Under the pieces are notes generated by a model. The model did not search any database and was not told the DNA's origin. It was given only the letters and a program-made list of their open reading frames with translations. The position numbers were made by a program, and so were the translations under genes. A stretch of 64,000 nt of DNA, from contig CANMWT010000006.1 of NCBI GenBank assembly GCA_947501635.1, positions 124,001-188,000 of the forward strand, written 5' to 3'. The DNA is from an uncultured Roseobacter sp. (GTDB lineage: Bacteria; Pseudomonadota; Alphaproteobacteria; Rhodobacterales; Rhodobacteraceae). Below are positions 1-8,108 of this stretch, piece by piece; position 1 is the stretch's first letter; each line of letters begins with the position of its first letter.

Positions 1-348
1 GGCGGTCATGAAAAGCGCGTTCGCATATGTGATTGTCGATGCTGTCGCAAAGGCCATGGCGGTCAGCGACGTGTAAAAACACATCTGCGCGAAGGTCACG
101 ATCAGACCGCGTGTCAGTGCCAGTTTCCATTGCAAGATGTAAACGGGCCGTCCGGCGGTGTGCCACGCGGGCGACAGGTACAGCGCGATCAGAGCGGGCA
201 GCAGACCAAAAAGATTGCGCCAGGCCGAAAGCTCCAACGGGGAATAGCGGTCAGACAGCATTTTTATGACCAGACCCATTGCGTCAAACAGCGACAGCGC
301 AATCAGGCTGAGCACAATGGCAAGGCCGGTCCGGTCGGTGGGGCGCAT
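1..348 (-). CDS. DMT/EamA-family transporter, N-terminal part (runs off window start)
   Basis: The reverse strand from the ATG at 348 reads without a stop to base 1, so about 116 N-terminal residues are present and the rest lies outside the window. It begins MRPTDRTGLAIVLSLIAL and shows three hydrophobic segments broken by a short charged loop containing SAWRNLFGLLPAL. This layout, with a conserved R-N pair before the second helix, is typical of ten-helix drug/metabolite (EamA/RhaT) exporters of the inner membrane. The substrate cannot be told. It lies 66 bp downstream of arfB on the same strand, so it may be co-transcribed with it. The call rests on hydrophobic pattern and motif resemblance. 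Confidence 0.72.
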   Translation of the reverse strand, partial: MRPTDRTGLAIVLSLIALSLFDAMGLVIKMLSDRYSPLELSAWRNLFGLLPALIALYLSPAWHTAGRPVYILQWKLALTRGLIVTFAQMCFYTSLTAMAFATASTITYANALFMTA

Positions 349-414
349 GTTGGAGATATCCAGACGATTTGTGGCGACCCTATCGGGTTTTCATCCAAAG
401 TCACGCATATGAAG

Positions 415-834
415 TCAATCGGGATCAACCTTGCCACGCAACGCCTTGATCTCGCCACGCTGCTTCTTGGCGTTCAGACGGCGTTTCTTTGACCCCAGCG
501 TGGGTTTGGTGGGTATGCGCCGCTTGGGCGCAACCAGTGCTTTTTTGACCAGCTCAACCAGCCTGTCCCGAACGATCTCGCGGTTGCGGGCCTGACTGCG
601 CGTTTCATCGCATTGCAAAACAAGTGCGCCGTCGGTTGTCCAGCGCCGGCCTGCCAGACGGCGCAAGCGCGTTTTGACGGGCGCGGGCAGGTTGGGGGAT
701 CGGGCCGCTTCAAAGCGCAGTTCGACTGCAGATGAAACCTTGTTCACATTCTGCCCGCCAGGACCGGAAGCGCGCATAAAGCTTTCCGTCAGTTCCCAGT
801 CTTCGATCGTGATGGCGTCGCTGATCCAGAGCAT
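415..834 (-). CDS. arfB: Alternative ribosome-rescue factor / peptidyl-tRNA hydrolase ArfB
   Basis: 139 residues. The catalytic GGQ motif is seen near residue 26 in RASGPGGQNVNK, as in class I release factors. There is no codon-recognition domain. The C-terminal tail is rich in Lys and Arg (PTLGSKKRRLNAKKQRGEIKALRGK region), as needed to thread into an empty mRNA channel. Together these are the hallmarks of ArfB (YaeJ), which hydrolyses peptidyl-tRNA on ribosomes stalled without a stop codon. Length matches the family (about 140). The ATG at 834 gives the expected N-terminus. It is transcribed toward the DMT transporter and divergently from the SpoIIAA-like gene. Confidence 0.93.
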   Translation of the reverse strand: MLWISDAITIEDWELTESFMRASGPGGQNVNKVSSAVELRFEAARSPNLPAPVKTRLRRLAGRRWTTDGALVLQCDETRSQARNREIVRDRLVELVKKALVAPKRRIPTKPTLGSKKRRLNAKKQRGEIKALRGKVDPD

Positions 835-926
835 TGAGTTTTCCGCAGGCGAAATTTCTTGGGAACCGATCCCTACAAGCTCGCGTTATAGCGCTGAAGC
901 AGTCAAAACTGAATGGAGGAAGAGAA

Positions 927-1331
927 ATGCTTTCGACATCATCAATTGAAGAGTTCAGCACATCACGGTCCGACCTTTTCGCATTTCGCCTGTCTGGACA
1001 GGTGACGCGGCAGGATGTGACATCCATGGCGCGCTACATGAACGAGGTGTTTGATGCCGAGAAACAGGTCGATATTCTTCTCTATTTCGAACAATTCGAC
1101 GGTTTTGACGCGGATGCCGTCCTGGATGTCGAAACGGCAAAGTCGCAGGCAAGGGCGCTGTCATCCGTTCGTCGCTATGTGGTCGCGAATGCACCCGGAG
1201 GGGCAGCGGGGCTGCTGGATGCCATCGGTCAATTCCTGCCCGTGGAGGCGGAGAGTTTTGAGGGGCTGGATCATGCGTTCAAGTCTCTTGGCATAACCGC
1301 TGATGACACGTCGAAGCGCGCCGCGGCCTAG
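927..1331 (+). CDS. SpoIIAA/STAS-like small soluble protein
   Basis: 134 residues from the ATG at 927, which is preceded by GGAGGA at good spacing. An upstream in-frame ATG at 834 would overlap the arfB start and has no such site. The protein has no signal peptide or membrane segment. It reads as alternating strands and helices: FAFRLSGQVTRQD, then VDILLYFEQFDGFD, then VRRYVVANAPGG. This resembles the SpoIIAA-like (PF11964-type) fold, in which a short beta sheet is followed by a lipid- or partner-binding loop. No serine kinase or phosphatase partner is next to it. The family has no firm function, and the assignment is by pattern only. Confidence 0.6.
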   Translation: MLSTSSIEEFSTSRSDLFAFRLSGQVTRQDVTSMARYMNEVFDAEKQVDILLYFEQFDGFDADAVLDVETAKSQARALSSVRRYVVANAPGGAAGLLDAIGQFLPVEAESFEGLDHAFKSLGITADDTSKRAAA

Positions 1332-1347
1332 CGTTCAGTCAAACACG

Positions 1348-1375
1348 AAAAGGGCCGCGCAGAGATGCGCGGCCC
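1348..1375 (-). terminator. Rho-independent terminator (minus strand)
   Basis: Perfect 9-bp stem GGGCCGCGC/GCGCGGCCC (1352-1360 with 1367-1375) and a 6-nt loop. On the minus strand it is followed by a TTTT run (aaaa at 1348-1351). It closes the minus-strand unit holding the small ORF at 1450-1506, and possibly yhhQ read-through. The stem could also serve the plus-strand gene ending at 1331, although no T tract follows on that strand. Confidence 0.75.
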
Positions 1376-1449
1376 GATCGAATGGTTGCGGAGGTGGGAT
1401 CGGTTAGACGATCATGTCCACCTTGGGATCTGCCCTGCTGAGGGCTGCC

Positions 1450-1506
1450 TTAGCAGGCGACCTCCAAAGCTGTTCCGACACCTCTCTCCAATACCTTTCT
1501 TGACAC
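1450..1506 (-). CDS. Candidate 18-residue small ORF behind a perfect Shine-Dalgarno sequence
   Basis: GTG at 1506 begins VSRKVLERGVGTALEVAC and ends at TAA 1450-1452. The start lies 7 nt after AGGAGG, inside a 14-nt perfect complement of the 16S rRNA tail (1508-1521). A second open frame through the same DNA (GTG 1514 to TAA 1404-1406, 36 codons, ending KVDMIV) has its start inside the Shine-Dalgarno sequence, so it is less plausible unless reached another way. Downstream come short hairpins and a terminator at 1348-1375. It is far too short for standard gene callers. It could be a leader peptide, a small protein, or the mRNA part of a regulatory RNA. I do not recognise the peptide. Confidence 0.35.
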   Translation of the reverse strand: MSRKVLERGVGTALEVAC

Positions 1507-1507
1507 T

Positions 1508-1521
1508 GGATCACCTCCTTT
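1508..1521 (-). promoter_or_regulatory. Perfect full-length Shine-Dalgarno sequence
   Basis: The minus strand reads AAAGGAGGTGATCC, the complete complement of the conserved 3' end of bacterial 16S rRNA. The plus strand consequently looks like the last 14 bases of a 16S gene, but no other 16S sequence is nearby, so it is a ribosome binding site and not an rRNA remnant. Most genes in the window have 4-6 bp matches. Confidence 0.7.
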
Positions 1522-1584
1522 ACCTATCTGTTGACGTTGACAGAATCGTCGCACAGGTTTTGGAAATCTCCAAGCGTTTTTTCG

Positions 1585-2214
1585 TTAATGCGCAGCCGAC
1601 AGGCGGGCAGTGATCAAGCGGAAGGGGATCAGCGCGATCAATGCGAGGCTGAGTTTGACACCCCAGTCTGCGATGGCAAGTGACACCCACAGCGGTGCCT
1701 CGGGACCCATGCCCAGAACTGGCAAGACTTCGCCGGCCCACGACACGTCATTTGCAGGCTCTACAAAGGTCAGACTGGCCGAGAATGCGATAGTGAAGAA
1801 CAAGGCGGTATCAACGGTGCTGCCGATCAGCGTCGACGCCAGCGGCGCGCGCCACCAGCGCCCGTCGCGCAGCGCCGAAAAAATAGCCACATCCAGCAAC
1901 TGGGCAGTCAGAAAGGCGATACCGGACCCAAGCGCGATGCGCAGCGTTACCAGAGGACCAAATTCACCCATGATCTGCGTACCGATCAAAGAGCAGGCAA
2001 CTCCAACCGCAAAGCCTACAAAAACCACTTTCCGCGCAGCTTGAGCGCCATAGGCACGGTTCATGATATCCGTGACCAGAAAGGCCAGAGGATAGGTGAA
2101 AGCCCCCCATGTAAGCCAGTTCCCGAAGAGGAACTGCACGAGGATGTTTGAAGCCACGACAATGGCGGCCATGGCAATAATGCCGGGAAGGTAAGCGCGT
2201 TTCATGTGGGTCAT
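1585..2214 (-). CDS. yhhQ: Queuosine precursor (preQ0/preQ1-type) transporter, YhhQ family
   Basis: 209 residues from the ATG at 2214 (MTHMKRAYLPG); ATG 2205 is an alternative. About six hydrophobic segments are visible. Family-typical features are the early NILVQF segment, TYPLAFLVTDIMNRAYG (the conserved T-Y-P-x-x-F-x-x-T-D block) and IGSTVDTALFFTIAF with its buried Asp. YhhQ proteins bring 7-deazaguanine precursors into the cell for queuosine modification of tRNA. No queuosine synthesis genes are seen in this window, so a salvage role is suggested but not shown. The gene lies downstream of the phytase-like gene on the same strand and upstream of the small ORF unit. Confidence 0.88.
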   Translation of the reverse strand: MTHMKRAYLPGIIAMAAIVVASNILVQFLFGNWLTWGAFTYPLAFLVTDIMNRAYGAQAARKVVFVGFAVGVACSLIGTQIMGEFGPLVTLRIALGSGIAFLTAQLLDVAIFSALRDGRWWRAPLASTLIGSTVDTALFFTIAFSASLTFVEPANDVSWAGEVLPVLGMGPEAPLWVSLAIADWGVKLSLALIALIPFRLITARLSAAH

Positions 2215-2272
2215 CCGTTTTGACAAGGTTGCGGCACTTGGTCGGCGTGACGCCAACGCGCGGTCTTTAGGC

Positions 2273-3196
2273 CTAATTTTTCGCGGGGGCAAGCCCCTCA
2301 TCCAATATGTACTCCACGATCTCGCTGCGCATGAACGGCAGAAAGTTATCGTCTGACACCATGGTCAGCCTGATCGTGCCTGTGCTGTCTCTCCAGACGG
2401 ATAGCCCTTCAAGGTTGCCATGCGTGCCCAGCCGGCTTTGCATCACGGTCGAAATCTCTTTGAACCCTGTGTCCGTAATCTCCATCCTGCGCACGCGGCT
2501 GTAAAAACCAAATGGGTAGAGCCCGCGTTCAAGCAGGTAGAACCGCCCGTCAGGCCCGATATCCGCGCCGACCGGCAAAAACGACTCATCAACCGGAATG
2601 GTGAACGCCTGTTGCCACTTGGCGTTTGCATGTCGGCGATAGACCAGTGCCTGTGTCGCGCCTTCGTGCATGCCTTCGGGGATTGTATAAAGCGTGCCGG
2701 CTGGATCCACGGCCAAAGCTTCAAGGCCCTTGTTTTTGGCCAGTGCACGCCATGCCAATGTGTAAGAGGGCCATTCGGCGGGGCTGGCCCAGGTTTCGTA
2801 AAAATGCACACGATGGTTTTGCTCGAAGGAAACGTAGACCCGACCGCTTGCATCAAGTGCCAACCCTTCTGCATCGCCTGTCGATGCGGGATCAGCCTTG
2901 CCTTTGTCATCCACAAGCATTTGCAGGTCTTCTACCGAAATGCCGGTGATCTCTCCGTTGGTACGGGAAAAGCTGCCCTTGGCGATATGCCCGCGATCCG
3001 ACACAACATAAAATCCGATGCCGTCTGCAGTGACTTCCAGACCGGACAACCCGCCAGCTTGCGGCAAGTCGCGCGGAAACGGCGTGACGGACGCCAGCCT
3101 TGTGGGCAGATCGTCAGCAGGCGCGTCGGGAAGAAACCAGAACCAGCCTGCAAGACCCGCACCGGCGATCAGGGCGACTGCAAGACGTCGGCGCAT
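2273..3196 (-). CDS. Secreted esterase-like protein of the phytase family
   Basis: 307 residues. It starts MRRRLAVALIAGAGLAGWFWF, a charged start plus one hydrophobic stretch, so it is exported or anchored by an uncleaved signal. The body shows beta-propeller-like repeats: GLSGLEVTADGIGFYVVSDRG, GDAEGLALDASGRVYVSFE, GLEALAVDPAGTLYTIPE and GNLEGLSVW. This S-[GE]-L-x-[VL]-x-x-x-G pattern is that of the esterase-like-activity-of-phytase group. The natural substrate in bacteria is not settled. Its start lies inside the last 28 bp of mepA, so the two are translationally linked in a UMF1 transporter - mepA - esterase operon. Not to be equated with true phytases without testing. Confidence 0.78.
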   Translation of the reverse strand: MRRRLAVALIAGAGLAGWFWFLPDAPADDLPTRLASVTPFPRDLPQAGGLSGLEVTADGIGFYVVSDRGHIAKGSFSRTNGEITGISVEDLQMLVDDKGKADPASTGDAEGLALDASGRVYVSFEQNHRVHFYETWASPAEWPSYTLAWRALAKNKGLEALAVDPAGTLYTIPEGMHEGATQALVYRRHANAKWQQAFTIPVDESFLPVGADIGPDGRFYLLERGLYPFGFYSRVRRMEITDTGFKEISTVMQSRLGTHGNLEGLSVWRDSTGTIRLTMVSDDNFLPFMRSEIVEYILDEGLAPAKN

Positions 3197-4101
3197 TGTA
3201 CGGGCAGGTCAGCCAGCCGGAGTTCGCGCCTTGGTTTGCGCGGTTTCGCATTGGGATCCGGTGGTGGCGGGTTGAGGATGTTGTTCACCCAGGCTTGCGC
3301 GTCCGCGCATCCGTCACCCGGTGGGGGCGGCGCCTGATCGATGCAGCCTTCGGCGCCGGCGGGGCACTTCAGACGGACGTGAAAGTGATAGTGATGGCCA
3401 AACCATGGGCGGATTTTGCGCAGCCACGACCGGTCGCCCGTCGCGGTTTCGCACAGTTTCACCTTGGCACCGGGAAAGATGAAGATCCGCGCCGTGCGTG
3501 GGTCTGATGCGGCGGCTTTCAGGATCGCTTCGTGTTGGGGTGTCCAGTTTTCGTTGACGAAGGCCCCTTTATTGCGCCTCAAAGAAACCGAAGAGATGTT
3601 TTCGCGCTGCGCGACCGAAAGGCTCAGGTTGTCGGCCGGGCGCAACCAGATATCGGCATCCAACCCAATTTGGTGGCTGGCATGGCCCGACAACATTGGC
3701 CCGCCGCGCGGCTGGCTCAAATCCCCTATATAGAGACCGTTCCACCCCGGCTGCCGCGCAGCAACGCGGCTAAGGTCCTTTACGTAGTCGACCGTGGCGG
3801 GGTGTGCCCAATTGCGATTGCGCGACAGACGCATGGCCTGCCACGTGGGTCCAGTTTCGGCCAGTTGGGCGGCACCGGCGACACATCCTTTGGCATAGCT
3901 GCCGAAGGGCGCGGCTGCTTGTTCCGATCCCGTCGACTTGGCGCCAAAGAACTGCTTTGCCGGTTTCTGGCTATCCTCATGGCCTGATGTGCCGATGGTC
4001 GGCAATGCCGCCTGTTGCGTTTTGGGTGACGGGGGTGCTGCGCTGCAGCTTGCCAGCAGCGCAGAAAGAACACCCGCAGTGATCACATGCTTGATGGTCA
4101 T
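3169..4101 (-). CDS. mepA: Penicillin-insensitive murein endopeptidase MepA, predicted lipoprotein
   Basis: 310 residues from the ATG at 4101, whose ATGA overlaps the stop of the upstream transporter. A longer open frame upstream is ignored because it runs into that gene. The N-terminus MTIKHVITAGVLSALLASC carries a lipobox (LASC), so it is probably lipid-anchored in the periplasm. Metal ligands of the M74/LAS family are seen in SGHASHQIGLDADIW and HYHFHVRLKCP. The enzyme cleaves D-alanyl-meso-DAP cross-links in peptidoglycan and is not blocked by beta-lactams. Length fits the family (about 270-310). The best-known family member, in E. coli, is a soluble periplasmic protein, so the lipobox is a difference worth noting. 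Confidence 0.92.
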   Translation of the reverse strand: MTIKHVITAGVLSALLASCSAAPPSPKTQQAALPTIGTSGHEDSQKPAKQFFGAKSTGSEQAAAPFGSYAKGCVAGAAQLAETGPTWQAMRLSRNRNWAHPATVDYVKDLSRVAARQPGWNGLYIGDLSQPRGGPMLSGHASHQIGLDADIWLRPADNLSLSVAQRENISSVSLRRNKGAFVNENWTPQHEAILKAAASDPRTARIFIFPGAKVKLCETATGDRSWLRKIRPWFGHHYHFHVRLKCPAGAEGCIDQAPPPPGDGCADAQAWVNNILNPPPPDPNAKPRKPRRELRLADLPVQCADVLQSP

Positions 4102-5462
4102 TCGAAGTCTCCCTTTGGTTTTACCCAGATCAGCAATAGCAGCCCCAGCGCAAACAGCCCGACGATGGGTGCGATACCAAGCCTTTGGCTGCCGGTGACG
4201 TCGGACACGATCGCGATAAGGGCCGGCGCCACAAAAGACGTGGCCTTGCCCGAAAGCGCATAAAGACCAAATGCTTCGGTCATTCGCGCAGGATTTGCCT
4301 GATGGGTCATCATTGTGCGCGAGGATGACTGCAATGCGCCACCCGCCGCGCCGATCATCGCCCCTGCGATGTAGAAAGTGATGTCTGGTATTGCCGACCC
4401 TTCTGCCAGCGGGATGCCCAGTATGGAGGTCGGTGTCAGGGAAAGGATCAGGCCAGCTGTCAGGATCAGAATCACACAGCAAGATACGATGACAGACATC
4501 GGCCCGACACGTCTGTCCACACGGCCGCCCACCCAGCAGAAAACCGCGCCGCTGATTGCCGCGAGAATGCCAAATATGCCGATCTCCATGATGGTCCAGC
4601 CCAAAACACCCAGAGCGTAGATGCCACCAAAGGTATACAAGCCGTTCAACGCGTCACGGTAGAACATGGACGATCCCAGATAGGCCAGCAACGACGGGTG
4701 TTGTGGAAGACGGCGGAGCGTTTGCACAAGATCTGCCACGCCTTCAGACAATTTCGGGCGTTTGGTTGCACGGGACGGATCGTCTCTGAAAAAGAGGAAA
4801 AACGGTATGATGAAGACTGCAAACCAGATCGCCGTCATTGGCCCCACGATGCGTGTGTCCGCGCCGGTCGCCGGATCAAGACCGAACAGGGGGGAAATCC
4901 CCAGCATTGTGCGCCCGCTGTCGCCGGCCTGAAAAAACAAAAGCATTACGACCAGCGCCATAACTCCGCCGACATAGCCGAACGCCCAGCCAGAACCGGA
5001 AATGCGACCGCGCTCGCGGGTGTCAGGATGCAACTCGGGCAGGTACGAATTGGTGAAAATCGTCGCGAACTCCATGCCGATAAGCCCGATGCCAAAAAAG
5101 ACGAGCGCCCACAGAATTGAAAAACCTTGTGGTGCCGTCCACCAGAGCCCCGCAGACCCTACGACATAAAGCAGCGAGAACAGCCATATCCAAGGCATGC
5201 GCCTGCCGCTGCCGTCGGCGACAGACCCCAACAGAGGGGCCAACACCGCAATTGTCAGCCCCGCAGCTGTCAGACCATAACCCCAATAGGCCTGCGCCTG
5301 CGCGCGGGCCGCGTCGGGGGCCATACCGCCTTCGATCAGAGATGCCGTTGCGGTCTGCGCGAAATAGGGACCGAAGATGAATGTGAGCAAAAGGGTATTG
5401 TAGGGCTGGCTTGCCCAGTCAAAAAAGTACCACCCCCAAATGCGCTTGCCTGTAGTGGTCAT
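4098..5462 (-). CDS. UMF1-family (Atg22-like) major facilitator transporter
   Basis: 454 residues with about twelve hydrophobic segments. It opens with GWYFFDWASQPYNTLLLTFIFGPYF, the F-D-W-A-x-x-P-[YF] signature of the UMF1/Atg22 branch of the MFS. A SVADGSGRRMPWIW loop follows helix 2, the usual MFS A-motif region. In yeast, Atg22 exports amino acids from the vacuole; bacterial members have no settled substrate. It is the first gene of a three-gene operon with mepA (4-bp overlap) and the phytase-like gene. Being next to a murein endopeptidase makes import of wall fragments conceivable, but that is inference. Confidence 0.82.
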   Translation of the reverse strand: MTTTGKRIWGWYFFDWASQPYNTLLLTFIFGPYFAQTATASLIEGGMAPDAARAQAQAYWGYGLTAAGLTIAVLAPLLGSVADGSGRRMPWIWLFSLLYVVGSAGLWWTAPQGFSILWALVFFGIGLIGMEFATIFTNSYLPELHPDTRERGRISGSGWAFGYVGGVMALVVMLLFFQAGDSGRTMLGISPLFGLDPATGADTRIVGPMTAIWFAVFIIPFFLFFRDDPSRATKRPKLSEGVADLVQTLRRLPQHPSLLAYLGSSMFYRDALNGLYTFGGIYALGVLGWTIMEIGIFGILAAISGAVFCWVGGRVDRRVGPMSVIVSCCVILILTAGLILSLTPTSILGIPLAEGSAIPDITFYIAGAMIGAAGGALQSSSRTMMTHQANPARMTEAFGLYALSGKATSFVAPALIAIVSDVTGSQRLGIAPIVGLFALGLLLLIWVKPKGDFE

Positions 5463-5621
5463 GCTTGTGCTTGCCCGGTTTTCTATTGCTTCAAGGTAAA
5501 TCAGGACAAGGCCTGTGCCGCAAGTAAACCTTTTTTAAGACGTGGCTCTTAGGTGTGGCGCTGGCCTTGCCCTTTGGGGCGCGCTTGCTTAATTGAGGAA
5601 GGCACCAAGAAAGGGTCTGTC

Positions 5622-5909
5622 ATGCAATCGCTTTTCGAAATCCTGATGCTTCTGCTCAACGTGGTCTGGTTCTTTATCATCGCCCATGTGATCATGAGCT
5701 GGCTTATCAATTTTCAGGTTTTGAACACGCAGCAACAGCTCGTGGCGCAGATATGGTACGGGCTTAACCGCCTGTTAGAGCCTGTTTACGGCCCAGTGCG
5801 CCGTATCCTGCCGGCGATGGGTGGGATTGACCTTGCACCTTTGGTGGTGCTCATCGGTGTCGCGGCTTTGCGTATCATCCTCGTGAATAATTACGCGCTT
5901 TTCCTCTAG
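5622..5909 (+). CDS. yggT: YggT-family small membrane protein
   Basis: 95 residues from the ATG at 5622, chosen over the longer frame because it starts at the conserved MQSLFEILMLLLNVVWFFII. Two hydrophobic stretches (about residues 5-25 and 65-90) flank a loop containing NRLLEPVYGPVRRILPAMGGIDLAPLVVL. The [LE]PxxxPxRR[IL]xPxxGxxDxxP motif is diagnostic of YggT. The family is widespread and linked to membrane and osmotic tolerance; its biochemical role is unknown. It lies upstream of recQ on the same strand with about 100 bp between them and no terminator visible. Confidence 0.92.
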   Translation: MQSLFEILMLLLNVVWFFIIAHVIMSWLINFQVLNTQQQLVAQIWYGLNRLLEPVYGPVRRILPAMGGIDLAPLVVLIGVAALRIILVNNYALFL

Positions 5910-6011
5910 TCTGGCCTGCTTTTGACTGCGTACCAGCCCTTTGGGCTTGTTCACGATTCCTTAGTGTGGGATTCTGCAAAAAAGAGCAGATAAAACACGA
6001 AAAGGAATTCC

Positions 6012-8057
6012 ATGTCAGGCGCTTCGGCTTTGCTGCGTGATGTCTTTGGCTTTGATGCTTTCCGGCCCGGTCAGGAAGACATTGTGCATGCCGTCAGCGC
6101 CGGAGAGAACGTGCTCGCGATTATGCCGACGGGTGGGGGCAAATCCCTGTGTTTTCAGTTGCCTGCGCTGATGCGCGACGGCGTGACAGTTGTGATTTCT
6201 CCGCTGATTGCGCTGATGCGCGATCAGGTGCGTGCTTTGCAAGAGGCGGGCGTGGCGGCAGGTGCCCTGACATCGGGCAATACGCCCGAAGAAACGGATG
6301 CCGTTTTCGATGCACTGGAAGAAGGTAGGCTCAAGCTGCTGTATATGGCGCCCGAGCGTCTGGCAGCAGGATCAGCGCTTGGCTTGCTGCGCCGGATTGG
6401 TGTTTCGATGATTGCAGTGGATGAGGCGCATTGCGTCAGCCAGTGGGGCCATGATTTTCGCCCCGACTATCTGCGCATCGGCGAGCTGCGCCGTGCGCTA
6501 TCCGTACCGCTTGCCGCATTTACCGCGACGGCAGATGCCGAGACGCAGGCAGAGATTGTGGAAAAGCTTTTTGACGGTGAAAGCCCCCGCAGTTTCCTGC
6601 GCGGGTTTGATCGCCCGAATATCCACTTGTCTTTTGCGGCCAAAGACGGACCGCGGCGTCAGATCCTAGATTTTGCGGCGCGCCGCAAAGGGCAGTCCGG
6701 TATTGTCTACTGCGGCACACGCGCCAAGACAGAAGGGCTGGCGGCCGCTTTGCGTGATGCCGGGCACGCGGCGCTGCATTACCATGGCGGGATGGATGCA
6801 GAAGACCGCCGTATCGCGGAACGCCGCTTTCAACAGGAAGACGGGTTGATCGTGGTGGCGACGGTCGCTTTTGGCATGGGGGTCGACAAGCCGGACATCC
6901 GCTGGGTGGCACATGCCGATCTACCCAAATCCATCGAAGCCTATTATCAGGAAATCGGCCGCGCCGGGCGCGATGGTGCGCCTGCAGAAACGCTCACCCT
7001 GTTTGGACCTGACGACATACGATTGCGCCGCAGTCAGATCGACGAGGGTCTTGCCCCACCCGAGCGGCGCGCGGCGGATCACGGGCGTCTTAATGCGCTG
7101 CTTGGTTTGGCCGAAGCCTTGGAATGCAGACGGCGGACTTTGCTGGGATACTTTGGCGAAACCGACGTGACATGTGGGACATGCGATCTTTGCGACACGC
7201 CGGCTGATGTGTTTGACGGGACGGTCGCAGTGCGAAAAGCGTTGTCGGCGATCCTGCGTACTGAGGAGTGGTTCGGCGCGGGCCATCTTATCGACATACT
7301 GCTAGGGCAACGCACGGACAAGGTCTTGCAACGTGGTCATGACGATTTGCCGACCTTTGGCGTTGGACAGGAATACGACCGCCGTCAGTGGCAAGCTGTC
7401 TTCCGGCAGATGTTGGGGCACGATCTGGTGCGACCCGATCCGCAGCGGCATGGGGCTCTGCGGATGACCGACAAGGCACTACCGATCTTGCGCGACGAGG
7501 CCAGGATCGACTTGCGCCGCGACAGTATCGCCAAGGCAGGTTCTTCGCGCCGACCTGCCGTCAAGGCGATGGTGTCCGAAGAAGACGCGCCATTGTTGTC
7601 TGCGCTCAAGGCCAAGCGCCGTGCCTTTGCCGAAGCGGCCAAAGCGCCGGCCTATGTCATTTTCAACGACCGCACGCTGATCGAGATGGCAGAGAAACGT
7701 CCTCAAACGCTGGATGAGATGGCCCAAATCAGCGGCGTGGGCGCTAAAAAGCTTGAACGCTATGGCGATGCTTTTCTGGAAGTCATCGCGGGCGAGGCGC
7801 AGCATATGCACCCCCGTCGTCGCAAGCTTGCGGGCCGGTCCGCGGGATCGGTCTTTGACCAATTGCTCGAAGTTCAGGCCGAACTGGCGCGCGGCGCAGC
7901 AGGTATTGATAAGCCGCTGAGTTGTTCGTCTTCGCAACTGGCCAAGCTTGCAAAGATGCCCCATGCGGATGCGAAAATGCTGGAGCAACTGCTGGGTGAC
8001 CGACGGGCAGAACGTTTTGGTCCAGCCTTTCTGGACGTCTTGCGCACAGCGGGCTAG
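6012..8057 (+). CDS. recQ: ATP-dependent DNA helicase RecQ
   Basis: 681 residues. Helicase motifs are in order: Walker A MPTGGGKSLCFQ (residue about 40), DEAH box AVDEAHCVSQWGHDFRPDY, the motif III segment AFTATAD, and motif VI YYQEIGRAGRDG. A zinc-binding RQC region with Cys residues CGTCDLC follows near residue 395. The C-terminal HRDC domain is seen as AYVIFNDRTLIEMAEKRPQTLDEMAQISGVG. RecQ unwinds DNA 3'-5' and works in the RecF recombination pathway and fork repair. The length is larger than the usual ~610, the excess being after the HRDC domain. A GGAATT element precedes the ATG. yaaA follows 51 bp downstream. Confidence 0.95.
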   Translation: MSGASALLRDVFGFDAFRPGQEDIVHAVSAGENVLAIMPTGGGKSLCFQLPALMRDGVTVVISPLIALMRDQVRALQEAGVAAGALTSGNTPEETDAVFDALEEGRLKLLYMAPERLAAGSALGLLRRIGVSMIAVDEAHCVSQWGHDFRPDYLRIGELRRALSVPLAAFTATADAETQAEIVEKLFDGESPRSFLRGFDRPNIHLSFAAKDGPRRQILDFAARRKGQSGIVYCGTRAKTEGLAAALRDAGHAALHYHGGMDAEDRRIAERRFQQEDGLIVVATVAFGMGVDKPDIRWVAHADLPKSIEAYYQEIGRAGRDGAPAETLTLFGPDDIRLRRSQIDEGLAPPERRAADHGRLNALLGLAEALECRRRTLLGYFGETDVTCGTCDLCDTPADVFDGTVAVRKALSAILRTEEWFGAGHLIDILLGQRTDKVLQRGHDDLPTFGVGQEYDRRQWQAVFRQMLGHDLVRPDPQRHGALRMTDKALPILRDEARIDLRRDSIAKAGSSRRPAVKAMVSEEDAPLLSALKAKRRAFAEAAKAPAYVIFNDRTLIEMAEKRPQTLDEMAQISGVGAKKLERYGDAFLEVIAGEAQHMHPRRRKLAGRSAGSVFDQLLEVQAELARGAAGIDKPLSCSSSQLAKLAKMPHADAKMLEQLLGDRRAERFGPAFLDVLRTAG

Positions 8058-8108
8058 ATAGCCATCAAGGCGGGTGCACGACACTCGGAAGTTTCAGAGG
8101 GATGACAT

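Noticed and set aside
1508-1521. 16S rRNA 3'-end-like sequence on the plus strand
   Set aside because: Only the 14-nt tail matches; no upstream 16S or downstream tRNA/23S sequence, so it is not an rRNA remnant.
2420-3337. 305-residue plus-strand open frame
   Set aside because: Antisense to the phytase-like gene and mepA, which have clear signal peptide, motifs and overlaps.
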